Positions 34,322 through 42,620 are shown, numbered from the stretch's first letter. The stretch: DNA of 64,000 nt from CAMDTE01 sp034679985 (GCA_034679985.1 JAXITR010000001.1:1-64000); one strand, 5' to 3'. Translations and numbers: made by a program. The notes: generated by a model from the letters alone, not told the origin.

Positions 34322-35480
34322 TTATTCTTTCCAGGAAAGGTAGTATTCGGGGTCTTGAAGGTGCAGCGCCTGAGGCGTCAGCCAGAGGGGCTTAAAGGTA
34401 TCGATCATGACGGCCAATTCCAGGGTCTCTTTTTGCCCGATGGAACGCTCGTAGGCGCCGGGGGTGCGGGCCGTGCGGAATTCCGCCGGGGTGCAGGCTG
34501 AAAAATCCCTTTTCCACGTGGTTCCGGCTCATGAAATCACCGTCGACGTAGTACAAAACTTCGTCGGAATCGATGTTCGAGTGGTTGTAGGGCGCGGGGA
34601 TGGACTTAGGGTGGTAGTCGTACAGGCGTGGGGCGAAGGTGCAGATGACGAAATTGTGTCCTTCAAACGTTTGGTGCACGGGCGGCGGCTGGTGAATGCG
34701 GCCGGTGATGGGTTCAAAGTCGTGCGCGGAGAAGGCGTACGGGTAGTTGTAGCCGTCCCAACCCACCACGTCAAACGGATGGGTTTCGTACACGGCGGTG
34801 TGCAGGACGCCCTGTTTTTTGATTTTGATCACGAACTCGCCCACTTCGTCGTGGGTCTCCAGGTTTTGGGGCTTGCGGATGTCCCGCTCGCAGTACGGGC
34901 TGTGCTCCAGGAGCTGGCCAAATTCGTTGCGGTAGCGCTTGGGAGTAACTACGGGGCTGTGGCTTTCCGTGATCATCAAGCGGTTGTCTTCCGTGTCGAA
35001 GTCGATCTGGTAAATCATGCCGCGCGGCACCACCAAGTAATCGCCGTAGGAAAAGGTGAGGTTGCCCAGGAAGGTGCGCAGGGTGCCCGTGCCTTTGTGG
35101 ACAAAGATGACCTCGTCCGAATCGGCGTTTTTGTAGAAGTAGGAGCGCAGGGACTGGCGCGGGGCTGCCGCGGCAATGATGAGGTCGTGGTTGAAGAGCA
35201 AGGGCACGCGGGCCTCCAGGTAGTCGTTGGCGGGGGCGACGTCCCATCCGCGGAGCATGCGGCTTTGTATCGATTTCTCCACGGCCAGTTGCGGCGCTAC
35301 GTTGACGGGCTCGCCCAAGGCCGCCACGCGGGTGGGACGGTGCACGTGGTACAGCAAGGAGCTCATGCCGTGGAACCCTTCGGTTCCAAACAATTGCTCG
35401 TAGTAGATGCCGCCGTTGGGCTTCTCAGAAATCGTGTGTCGCTTGGGCGGAATGGTACCCAGGGAGTGGTAAATGGGCAT
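34322..35480 (-). CDS. hmgA: homogentisate 1,2-dioxygenase, interrupted by a +1 frameshift near the C-terminus
   Basis: Opens the ring of homogentisate to maleylacetoacetate. From the ATG at 35480 (MPIYHSLGTIPPKRH) the frame is normal as far as SLHPGGIPHGPHP. It then changes to an unrelated tail that ends at 34392. Skipping one base in a run of five C (G34460-34464 on +) restores the expected GAYERSIGQKETLELAVMID and a further 38 residues to a stop at 34322-34324, giving the standard 385 residues. So the gene carries a one-base insertion in a homopolymer. It could be a sequencing error or a real inactivation; the rest is intact. Iron ligands lie in the cupin part, around HPFDV and HGPHP. Confidence 0.85.
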
Positions 35481-35491
35481 GGCGTTCGGAT

Positions 35492-36547
35492 TTAAATCGC
35501 TGCAGGACGCGAGCGGTGAAAGCGTTTGGCTTTTCCGGCATTGGCTTGGGCCTGAGCGCGTTGGGCTTCTTCTCGTTGGTCTTCCGGCAGGTGGAGTATG
35601 GTTTGGCAATCGGGCGAACAAGTGCCCTCGTGAGCGTCGGCGCAGGCCGGGCACTGGAGGAACAGCAGGTTGCAGGCCGTGTTTTTGCAGTTGGTGTGGC
35701 GGTCCGACGGCGCTCCGCACTGGTGGCAATGGGAGATGACTTCGCCGGAAATGGACTCGCCCAGGCGGTCGTCAAACACAAAATTTTTGCCGTGGAATTT
35801 GTTGGGCAGGCCTTGCTCCTGGATCTGTCGGGCGTAATCAATGATGCCGCCGTGCAGTTGGTTGACGTTTTTGAAACCGTGGTGCTTGAGGAAGCTGGAG
35901 GTCTTTTCGCAGCGAATGCCGCCGGTGCAGTAGAGCAAAACCGGGGCTTCTTCCTGGCCTTGGAGCAGATCCAGCACTTCCGGAAGTTCTTCGCGGAAGG
36001 TCTCTGCCTGCGGGGTCAGGGCCCCTTCGAACCGACCGATCTCGCTTTCGTAGTGGTTGCGGATGTCCACCACCACTGCGTTGGGATGCTCCATGAGGTC
36101 GTTCCACTCGGCAGCCGTGACGTGGCGCCCAACGTCCGTGACGTCGTAGGTGCCCAAGGGAAGACCGTCGGCCAGGATGTGGGGACGGGATTTAACCTGC
36201 AGTTTGAGGAAGCTTTTGCCGTCGTCTTCTACAGCAATTTTGAGGGGCACGCCCGCAAACTCAGGCCACGCGTTTAGTTCTTCCACGAATCGGTCCCAGT
36301 GGTGCACCGGCACGTTCATTTGGGCGTTGATGCCTTCGTGGGCCACGTAAATGCGCCCCAAACACTCCAGCGCATCCCATTGGGCGTAGAGACGATCGCG
36401 AACCTCGGCAGGCTCGTTCAGGTAGACATAGCGGTAAAAGCTGACGGTGCGCCGGGCAAAGGACTCCGCATCCAGCCGCGCCTGAAGGGTTTCGCGGTTG
36501 TATTTATTGGCCAGATGGCGTCCGGGCTGTTGGAAATTTTCCACCAT
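35492..36547 (-). CDS. trhO: tRNA uridine(34) hydroxylase, rhodanese family
   Basis: TrhO uses O2 to hydroxylate uridine 34 of tRNAs, a step towards cmo5U. The 351-residue protein has an N-terminal domain (about 10-115), a rhodanese domain with the catalytic cysteine in LLYCTGGIRCEKT, and a Cys-rich C-terminal part (CHQCG, CPACAD, CSPDC) that may bind zinc. From the ATG at 36547 only 4 nt separate a perfect TACCTTTG promoter element; an ATG at 36565 lies inside the promoter. It is divergent from the DAHP synthase/chorismate mutase gene and 11 bp ahead of hmgA on the same strand. Confidence 0.92.
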   Translation of the reverse strand: MVENFQQPGRHLANKYNRETLQARLDAESFARRTVSFYRYVYLNEPAEVRDRLYAQWDALECLGRIYVAHEGINAQMNVPVHHWDRFVEELNAWPEFAGVPLKIAVEDDGKSFLKLQVKSRPHILADGLPLGTYDVTDVGRHVTAAEWNDLMEHPNAVVVDIRNHYESEIGRFEGALTPQAETFREELPEVLDLLQGQEEAPVLLYCTGGIRCEKTSSFLKHHGFKNVNQLHGGIIDYARQIQEQGLPNKFHGKNFVFDDRLGESISGEVISHCHQCGAPSDRHTNCKNTACNLLFLQCPACADAHEGTCSPDCQTILHLPEDQREEAQRAQAQANAGKAKRFHRSRPAAI

Positions 36548-36551
36548 TTTA

Positions 36552-36559
36552 CAAAGGTA
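36552..36559 (-). promoter_or_regulatory. -7 element TACCTTTG of the trhO-hmgA-hppD run
   Basis: A perfect TAnnTTTG on the minus strand, 4 nt (TAAA) before the trhO ATG. The predicted mRNA is leaderless. Confidence 0.7.
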
Positions 36560-36631
36560 CGCCATTCAATTTGAGGAAAATTTGACTTTTGTCAGGTTGG
36601 GGCCGGGCGCTCGCCAACCTTCGGGGCGACG

Positions 36632-36639
36632 TACCTTTG
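36632..36639 (+). promoter_or_regulatory. -7 element TACCTTTG of the DAHP synthase gene
   Basis: A perfect TAnnTTTG on the + strand, 4 nt (GTTC) before the ATG at 36644. The trhO promoter faces the other way 80 bp to the left. Confidence 0.7.
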
Positions 36640-36643
36640 GTTC

Positions 36644-37753
36644 ATGAAAGCATTGCCTTGGAGATCCAAACCCGGCCAACCCTTGGTGGTGGCCGGCCCG
36701 TGCAGCGCGGAGAGCGAAAGCCAAGTGGTGGAAACGGCCCTTGCATTGGCGGCCTCCGGCCGCGTGGTTGCCTTCCGAGCCGGGGTTTGGAAGCCGCGAA
36801 CGCGTCCGGGTTCTTTTGAAGGAATTGGCAGCAGCGCCCTGCCGTGGCTGGTGGCGGCTCGCGAAGCGTCCGGCTTGCCGGTCATGACGGAAGTAGCCAA
36901 CGCCCAGCACGTGGAGGCCTGTTTGAAGGCCGGATTGGACGCTGTTTGGATTGGCGCCCGCACCACCGTGAATCCTTTTTACGTACAAGAAATTGCCGAG
37001 GCTTTGCGCGGCGTGAACATTCCGGTATGGGTCAAAAACCCCATTCATTCGGATTTGGGGTTGTGGATTGGCGCATTGGAACGCTTGGACGCCGTAGGCA
37101 TTGGATCCGTGGCGGCCGTGCACCGTGGATTTTACGCCGATCGGCCGGAACCGTTCCGAAACGAACCCAAGTGGGAATTGAGTTTTGCCTTGCGCTCCCG
37201 GGTGCCGGACGTCCCCATCGTCTGCGACCCCAGCCACATTGCGGGCAAGCGGTCCCTGGTGGAACAAGTGGCGCGAACCGCTATGGACCTGCAACTGGAC
37301 GGCTTGATGGTGGAAACCCACCCCAACCCAGACAAGGCCTTGAGCGATGCGGCGCAGCAATTGACCCCGGACGCCCTGAATGCCCTTTTGGAGGGATTGG
37401 ACGTGCGCCGCGGAACGCCGGAAGACGCCGAAGCCCTTCGGGTGCTTTCCGAATTGCGGTCCACCTTGGACGGATTGGACAGCGAATTGGTGCACCTGCT
37501 TCAGGCTCGCATGGATTTGGTAGGCGCCATCGGCCATTTGAAGGCCAAGCACGGCATGACGGTGTTCCAATTGGATCGTTTTCAGCACATTTTCCAGGCA
37601 CGCGGCGAAGAAGCCGCAGCATTGGGGGTTCATCCGTCTTTGATCGACGAGCTGTTTCAGGTGGTGCACAAGTACTCCGTTCAAAAACAAATTGAAGTGC
37701 GCCAGCAGGCACCCCTTTGGGGCGACGCAGCGCGCACATCCTTGGAACAATGA
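36644..37753 (+). CDS. aroG: bifunctional DAHP synthase / chorismate mutase (type II)
   Basis: Catalyses the first shikimate-pathway step (PEP + erythrose 4-phosphate to DAHP) and, in its C-terminus, chorismate to prephenate. The 369-residue protein has the KDPG/KDO8P-type barrel: VVAGPCSAES, FRAGVWKPRTRPGSFEGIG, WVKNPIHSD, CDPSHIAGKR and METHPNPDKALSDAAQQLTP. From about residue 270 it is helical with a chorismate mutase sequence (LDGLDSELVHLLQARMDLVGAIGHLKAKHG). Bacteroidota often carry this fusion. The stop overlaps the recJ start by 4 bp (ATGA). Symbol usage varies between annotations. Confidence 0.95.
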   Translation: MKALPWRSKPGQPLVVAGPCSAESESQVVETALALAASGRVVAFRAGVWKPRTRPGSFEGIGSSALPWLVAAREASGLPVMTEVANAQHVEACLKAGLDAVWIGARTTVNPFYVQEIAEALRGVNIPVWVKNPIHSDLGLWIGALERLDAVGIGSVAAVHRGFYADRPEPFRNEPKWELSFALRSRVPDVPIVCDPSHIAGKRSLVEQVARTAMDLQLDGLMVETHPNPDKALSDAAQQLTPDALNALLEGLDVRRGTPEDAEALRVLSELRSTLDGLDSELVHLLQARMDLVGAIGHLKAKHGMTVFQLDRFQHIFQARGEEAAALGVHPSLIDELFQVVHKYSVQKQIEVRQQAPLWGDAARTSLEQ

Positions 37754-39528
37754 GCCGTCCGGCCGTGGAGCGCGTGTGGTTGTGGCCCGGAAGCGACGCT
37801 TCGCTGGAGGCTGCATTGGAAGCGGCACCTTGGGCCCATTTGGCCCATGAATTGGGCGGTGAGACGGCATTGGCCCAGGTTTTTTGGTACCGCGGATTGC
37901 GCAGTTTGGCCGCGGTGCGCGCGGCGTATCCTCCCTTGAATTTGGATACCGAAGCCTTGGAGGAAGATTTGCAACCTTGGGCTTTAGCGGACATGGAGGC
38001 CGCGGTTGCCGGTTTACTGGGCGCGCGCAAAGGCGGTGAACTCGTCACCGTTTACGGAGACTACGACGTGGACGGCACCACCTCCGTGGCACTCGTGTCG
38101 CACTTTTTGCGCACGCACGGTTGGCAGGTACGCACCTACATTCCGGACCGCACCAAGGAAGGCTACGGTTTGGGGCCCACTGGGGTTGAGGCCGCCGCCG
38201 CAGGCGGCGGCTCGTGGCTGGTGGCACTGGACTGCGGCATCAAGTCCCACAAGGAAATTGCCTTGGCCAATTCCTTGGGACTGCGCGTGGTGGTGTGCGA
38301 CCACCACACCCCAGACGCCACCCTGCCGGACGCCGTTGCCGTGCTCAACGCCAAACGCGCGGACGACCAACACCCGTTTAAAGAATTCAGCGCCTGCGGC
38401 GTGGGGTTCCTCCTCTGTTTGGCCCTGGCCCAACGACTGGAGGTTTTGGGTAGTGCCGACGTGCGCAAAGAACTGTGGCAATGGGTTGACCTGGTGGCCG
38501 TCAGCATTGGTGCGGACCTGGTTCCCGTGGTGGGGTTGAACCGTCGGCTCGTGCAAATGGGCCTGCACCGCATGAACCACGCACCGCGTCCCGCGTGGAC
38601 CACCCTTCTGCGCAGCAGACGTACGTCCGTGCTCACGCTGGAAGACGTCGGATTTGGGATCGCCCCGCGCATCAACGCCGCTGGCCGCATGGCCCACGGA
38701 CACTTGGCGGTGGATTTGCTCACGGCGCCCACGGAGGAGCTGATGGAAGAAGTAGCGAGCCTGGTGGAGGCCCACAACGAAGACCGAAAATCCACGGATC
38801 AAAGCATTTTGGTGGAGGCTTTGGAACAAGTGGAAGCGTTTGACGCCGAGGCCGGCGTGGTGCTGTTTGCCCCCCACTGGCACAAAGGCGTGGTGGGTAT
38901 TGTGGCCCAGCGCGTGGTGGAAGCCGTGTACAAACCGACGGTGGTCTTGACGCAGTCCGGGGGGGTGTTGGCCGGCAGCGCCCGCAGCGTGGAAGGGTTT
39001 GATTTGTACGCCGCATTGCTGGCGTGCAGCCCGCACTTGATTCAATTTGGCGGGCATCGGGCCGCCGCCGGCATGACGCTTAAACCGGAGGATTTGGGCG
39101 CTTTTCGGGCGGCGTTTGCGGCGTATTGCGAACAACAGCTGCGGCCGGAACAACGTCGGCCCCGCTTGCGTTTGGACGCCGAGGTTCAGCTGCACGAATT
39201 GACCCCCCGAACGGAATTGATGCTCTCCCGAATGGCGCCTTTTGGCGTTGAAAACCAAGCGGTGGCTTGGGGCGTGCGCGGGGTTCGACTGCGGTACGCA
39301 CGGCCCGTGGGCGCCGACGGCAAGCATTTGAAGGCGGTTTTGGAAGATCCAACATCCGGCGCACGTTTGGATTGGATTGGATTCGGCTGGGGACACTTTC
39401 TGGAAGCGGCGCAAAATCCAGAACTTCTGTTTGACGTTGCCTTCTACTTGGAGCGCAACGAATACCAAGGGAACGTGGCCCTGCAGGGCAAGGGCGTTGG
39501 ACTGCGGTTGCACGCCATGGGTTCCTAA
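37750..39528 (+). CDS. recJ: single-stranded-DNA-specific exonuclease RecJ
   Basis: 5'-to-3' single-strand exonuclease in recombination and repair. The 592-residue protein shows the DHH-family motifs VYGDYDVDGTTS (metal Asp cluster), ALDCGI, VVCDHHTPD and AGRMAHG, and the DHHA1 domain GGHRAAAGMTLK. Start is the ATG at 37750, overlapping the DAHP synthase stop (ATGA). A perfect hairpin at 38191-38211 encodes the AAAAGGG segment before LVALDCGI, which looks like a small insert. The following gene, trmB, has its own promoter element. Confidence 0.95.
   Translation: MSRPAVERVWLWPGSDASLEAALEAAPWAHLAHELGGETALAQVFWYRGLRSLAAVRAAYPPLNLDTEALEEDLQPWALADMEAAVAGLLGARKGGELVTVYGDYDVDGTTSVALVSHFLRTHGWQVRTYIPDRTKEGYGLGPTGVEAAAAGGGSWLVALDCGIKSHKEIALANSLGLRVVVCDHHTPDATLPDAVAVLNAKRADDQHPFKEFSACGVGFLLCLALAQRLEVLGSADVRKELWQWVDLVAVSIGADLVPVVGLNRRLVQMGLHRMNHAPRPAWTTLLRSRRTSVLTLEDVGFGIAPRINAAGRMAHGHLAVDLLTAPTEELMEEVASLVEAHNEDRKSTDQSILVEALEQVEAFDAEAGVVLFAPHWHKGVVGIVAQRVVEAVYKPTVVLTQSGGVLAGSARSVEGFDLYAALLACSPHLIQFGGHRAAAGMTLKPEDLGAFRAAFAAYCEQQLRPEQRRPRLRLDAEVQLHELTPRTELMLSRMAPFGVENQAVAWGVRGVRLRYARPVGADGKHLKAVLEDPTSGARLDWIGFGWGHFLEAAQNPELLFDVAFYLERNEYQGNVALQGKGVGLRLHAMGS
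38191..38211. repeat. perfect hairpin in recJ
   Basis: Arms GCCGCCGCC and GGCGGCGGC (9 bp) with a 3-nt loop GCA. It encodes an Ala/Gly run between two conserved motifs. Confidence 0.6.
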
Positions 39529-39539
39529 ACGCCGTTCCG

Positions 39540-39547
39540 TACCTTCG
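39540..39547 (+). promoter_or_regulatory. -7 element TACCTTCG of trmB
   Basis: One base off TAnnTTTG, 4 nt (CGCC) before the ATG at 39552. The mRNA is likely leaderless. Confidence 0.5.
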
Positions 39548-39551
39548 CGCC

Positions 39552-40253
39552 ATGGGCAAGGGCAAGCTGAAAAAATTCGCCGAGCTGGAAACTTATCCGT
39601 TTGTGGTGCAACCCCAACGGGAAGAAGTTTTGGCCGGACTGGACCTCAAGGGAAAGTGGAAATCGGAGTTCTTCAAGAACGACGCCCCCTTGGTATTGGA
39701 AATCGGTTGCGGCCGCGGGGAATACACCGTGGCCTTGGCGCGTCGGACCCCGGAAGTCAATTACCTGGGCATCGACATCAAGGGAAACCGACTGGCGCAG
39801 GGCGCGCGGTTTATTGCGCAGGAAAACCTGACCAACGCCGGATTTTTGCGCACCCGCGTGGAACTTCTGGACCGCTGCTTTGCCCCGGGCGAGGTGGACG
39901 AGATCTGGATCACGTTCCCGGATCCGCAAATCAAGCACGGCAGGGCCAAGCACCGGTTGACGGGGGCCGCTTTTTTGAAGCGGTACGCTCAATTTCTCAA
40001 GCCTAATGGCCTGGTGCACCTGAAGACGGATTCCGAGTTTTTGCACGGCTACACCGTGGGGTTGTGCGAGGCGATGGGGCATCCGGTGGAGGAAGCCTAC
40101 TACGATTTGGACAAGCAGTTGAAGACCAATTTCCCCAACCACTTGCTGCTGGAAATCAAAACCTACTACGAACAGCTGTTTGCCGGCAAGGGCAAGACCA
40201 TCACGTACGCGCGTTTCCGCTTGAATTCCCAGCCGTTGAATTCCCAGCCGTGA
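39552..40253 (+). CDS. trmB: tRNA (guanine-N7-)-methyltransferase
   Basis: Methylates G46 of tRNAs with SAM. The 233-residue protein has the SAM site VLEIGCGRGEYTVALAR (about 49-65), GIDIKGNR, and the catalytic ITFPDPQIKHGRAKHRL. The family C-terminus YEQLFAGKGKTITYARFRL is present. The last ten residues are a tandem LNSQP LNSQP, caused by a 15-bp duplication at 40221-40250. The GTG start of the next gene overlaps the trmB stop (GTGA). The ATG at 39552 is preceded by a promoter element. Confidence 0.95.
   Translation: MGKGKLKKFAELETYPFVVQPQREEVLAGLDLKGKWKSEFFKNDAPLVLEIGCGRGEYTVALARRTPEVNYLGIDIKGNRLAQGARFIAQENLTNAGFLRTRVELLDRCFAPGEVDEIWITFPDPQIKHGRAKHRLTGAAFLKRYAQFLKPNGLVHLKTDSEFLHGYTVGLCEAMGHPVEEAYYDLDKQLKTNFPNHLLLEIKTYYEQLFAGKGKTITYARFRLNSQPLNSQP
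40221..40250 (+). repeat. 15-bp tandem duplication at the end of trmB
   Basis: Two identical 15-mers TTGAATTCCCAGCCG lie head to tail; the second ends on the first base of the next gene's GTG start. They add LNSQP twice to the TrmB C-terminus. Confidence 0.9.
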
Positions 40254-40630
40254 GCAAACTGCCGCCGGATTTCTACGAACGGGTGTACGCGCTGGTGCGC
40301 TGCATACCGGTAGGACGCGTGACGAACTACGGTGCGCTGGCGCGCGCCTTGGGGGCGGACGGCGCGGCGCGAACGGTGGGCTACGCGCTCAATGCGTGCC
40401 ACTCGGACTCCAGCATCCCGGCGCATCGGGTGGTGAACCGGAACGGTCTCTTGACCGGTAAATTTCATTTTGGCGGTCTTTCTGCGATGCAGCAGCAGTT
40501 GGAAGCGGAGGGCATCCGGGTGGAAAACGACGCCGTGGTGAACTTTGATCGCCATTTTTGGGATCCGTCGGAACAAACGATGCGGGCAAAAAGCACCGAG
40601 AACGAACTCCTTATATCCAAAAGTTTATGA
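40250..40630 (+). CDS. alkyltransferase-like protein (ATL, MGMT fold without the active cysteine)
   Basis: ATL proteins bind alkylated guanine lesions and pass them to nucleotide excision repair. The 126-residue protein matches the DNA-binding domain of MGMT (VYALVRCIPVGRVTNYGALA, ARTVGYALNAC), but the catalytic PCHRV is replaced by PAHRVVNRNG, so Cys is Ala and no alkyl transfer is possible. The end is a short helix. It starts with GTG at 40250, overlapping trmB, and its stop overlaps the methyltransferase start (ATGA). All genes from recJ to the MmcQ-like gene are tightly packed. Confidence 0.9.
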   Translation: MSKLPPDFYERVYALVRCIPVGRVTNYGALARALGADGAARTVGYALNACHSDSSIPAHRVVNRNGLLTGKFHFGGLSAMQQQLEAEGIRVENDAVVNFDRHFWDPSEQTMRAKSTENELLISKSL

Positions 40631-41553
40631 AAAAGTGGATTGCTAAGGCACTGGTTCAGAAGGTACTGTCTTTGCTTCCGGGCGCCCATCGCTGGAACAA
40701 GTGGTTTCAGAAACACGTCACTCGGGGGTATTGGTTGACGCCCGATTTGTTTGCGCGCAAGCGTCGGCACGCGTTGGAGCACCTGGAGGCCTACCAACGG
40801 TGGCACACCCCCAGCGGGTCCGTACCTAAAACCGCCTTGGAAATCGGCACCGGCTGGTACCCCGTGGTGCCCCTGAGCTTGATTGCGGCCGGAGTGGAAC
40901 GCGTGTATTCGGTGGACATTGTTTGGCTGTGCACCCGGGAGCAGTTGGAGCGAACCTTGGATTTGTTTTTGCAAGAACCCCATCTGGACGCTGCCGTTCG
41001 TGCCCGTTTTGCAACCGTTCGAAACCAACTGAATCGGCAACCGCTGCACCAAAGTTTGGAGGACTTGGGCATCCACTACTTGATTGGCGACGCGCGTCGG
41101 TTGGACCTGCCCGCGGACTCGGTGGACCTGATCCACTCCAACAACACCTTCGAACACATTCCGGAGCCTATTTTGGAGGGAATTCTTTCTGAATTTGAGC
41201 GGGTTTTGCGCCCCGGGGGCGTTCAGACGCATTTTGTGGACCTCACGGACCACTTTGCTCATTTTGACCGTTCCATTACCCCGTACCACTTTTTGCAGTT
41301 TTCGGACCGCGCTTGGCGTTGGATCGACAACGGCATCCAGCCCATGAACCGAATGCGTCAATCCGATTACCTCCGGATGTACGAGCGCGTGGGCATCCGG
41401 CCTGTGGAACACACCTGGGAGCCGGGCAACCTTCAAGCCTTGGCGCAGGTCCGTCGGTCCAAACGTTTTGCCGCGTACAGCGCTGAAGACGCCGCCATAA
41501 CGCACTGCCGAATCACCTCCACCAAGGTTCCGCACAACCCCGCCGAGCTTTGA
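40627..41553 (+). CDS. class I SAM-dependent methyltransferase
   Basis: The 308-residue protein has a Rossmann SAM site ALEIGTGWYPVVPLSL, VYSVDIV as the acidic end of strand 2, DLIHSNNTFEHIPEP and a VLRPGG loop. Target and product are unknown; the wide insert between strand 2 and the VDLIHS segment, with IHYLIGDARRLDLPA, does not match an enzyme I can name. The N-terminus is amphipathic and basic (MKKWIAKALVQKVLSLLP). ATG overlaps the ATL stop by 4 bp. Confidence 0.85.
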   Translation: MKKWIAKALVQKVLSLLPGAHRWNKWFQKHVTRGYWLTPDLFARKRRHALEHLEAYQRWHTPSGSVPKTALEIGTGWYPVVPLSLIAAGVERVYSVDIVWLCTREQLERTLDLFLQEPHLDAAVRARFATVRNQLNRQPLHQSLEDLGIHYLIGDARRLDLPADSVDLIHSNNTFEHIPEPILEGILSEFERVLRPGGVQTHFVDLTDHFAHFDRSITPYHFLQFSDRAWRWIDNGIQPMNRMRQSDYLRMYERVGIRPVEHTWEPGNLQALAQVRRSKRFAAYSAEDAAITHCRITSTKVPHNPAEL

Positions 41554-41936
41554 CGCCTGCAGATCTTTGGACGTGGGGGGAATCCCTGCCTCAGGCAACC
41601 GCCTCGTTTCCGTTTGACGAGCACACGTTGGTCCTGAAGGTTGCCGGCGAAAAAATGTTCTGCGTGGTGCCCCTGGACCGATCCGACGACGCTCCGCAAA
41701 TGGTCCTGAAATTTCCACAAGACCAACTGGACGAACTTCGCGCACAGCACCCGTGCCTCATTCACGCCAGCCACTTCAACAACAGCCACTGGAGCGGGGT
41801 GCTGCTGGACGGGTCCGAATCCGTCCATTTGCTGCAGGACTGGGTGCTGCAATCCTACAACCTCGTGCTCGCCGGCATGCCCAAACGGCGTGTAGCGGAG
41901 TTGGGTTTGGCGCCCTTGCCGCGGAGGACTATTTAG
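41550..41936 (+). CDS. MmcQ/YjbR family protein
   Basis: The 128-residue protein has the MmcQ/YjbR fold: FPFDEHTLVLKVAGEKMFCVV, a loop with LDELR, then a WSGVLL strand and a C-terminal helix with SYNLVLAGMPK. Members were described as DNA-binding-like (double-wing) proteins, but the role is unclear. The start is a TTG at 41550 overlapping the preceding stop (TTGA), which gives a complete domain. Confidence 0.85.
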   Translation: MTPADLWTWGESLPQATASFPFDEHTLVLKVAGEKMFCVVPLDRSDDAPQMVLKFPQDQLDELRAQHPCLIHASHFNNSHWSGVLLDGSESVHLLQDWVLQSYNLVLAGMPKRRVAELGLAPLPRRTI

Positions 41937-42014
41937 GACTTGCTGCGCGTCCCAACCGACCGTTCCACGGGGCAAGAATTCGTACCTTTCCCGCTCCAAA
42001 TCCCCTCTGTTTCA

Positions 42015-42620
42015 ATGAAAACCCTATTGCGTCTGTTCCTGCAAGGACTGTTGTACCTCGCACCCATTGCCGGGACCGTTTACGTACTCTACACGGCCTT
42101 CGGCTTTCTGGACGGCTTGGTGCCCACCCCCTACCCGGGCCTGGGTTTGCTGCTGTCCGTAGTGGCCATCACGGCTGTGGGATTCTTGGGGCAGTACCTC
42201 TTGCGCCTGCCGTTGGTGGGCTTGGTGGACGACACCCTGGAACGACTCCCGCTGATCAAATTGATCTACTCCTCCATCAAGGACGTCATGAAGAGTTTTA
42301 CGGGCCAGAAAAAGGGCTTCAAGAATCCCGTTTTGCTGCATTTGAACCCCGCCACCCCCGTTTACCGCATCGGTTTTGTGACGGACGAAGACCTGACGGA
42401 CCTGATCAGCGGCGACGCCGCCCACTTGGTGGCCGTGTACGTGCCGCACAGCTTTGCCATCTCCGGACAGCTCTACGTGGTGGATCCGTCGGTTTTGAAA
42501 CCCGTGCGCAGCGGCGGAACGGACGTGATGAAGTACATCCTCGCCGGGGGCATTACCGGCAGTGGCGACGACCACGATCCCGAAGAACCCACCGAAACCG
42601 AACCAACGAATGCCCGCTAA
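42015..42620 (+). CDS. DUF502 family membrane protein
   Basis: The 201-residue protein has two N-terminal helices (about 9-30 and 46-70) followed by a soluble domain with LPLIKLIYSSIKDVMKSFTG, VYRIGFVTDE and VYVPHSFAISGQLYVVDPS, all typical of DUF502. Function is unknown. The ATG at 42015 is 24 nt after a TACCTTTC element at 41983-41990. It is 13 bp upstream of the secreted PNGase F-like gene. Confidence 0.9.
   Translation: MKTLLRLFLQGLLYLAPIAGTVYVLYTAFGFLDGLVPTPYPGLGLLLSVVAITAVGFLGQYLLRLPLVGLVDDTLERLPLIKLIYSSIKDVMKSFTGQKKGFKNPVLLHLNPATPVYRIGFVTDEDLTDLISGDAAHLVAVYVPHSFAISGQLYVVDPSVLKPVRSGGTDVMKYILAGGITGSGDDHDPEEPTETEPTNAR

Noticed and set aside
34322..34464. Programmed frameshift in hmgA
   Set aside because: No slippery heptamer with a downstream pseudoknot was noted, and HmgA is not known to use frameshifting. 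A base insertion is simpler.
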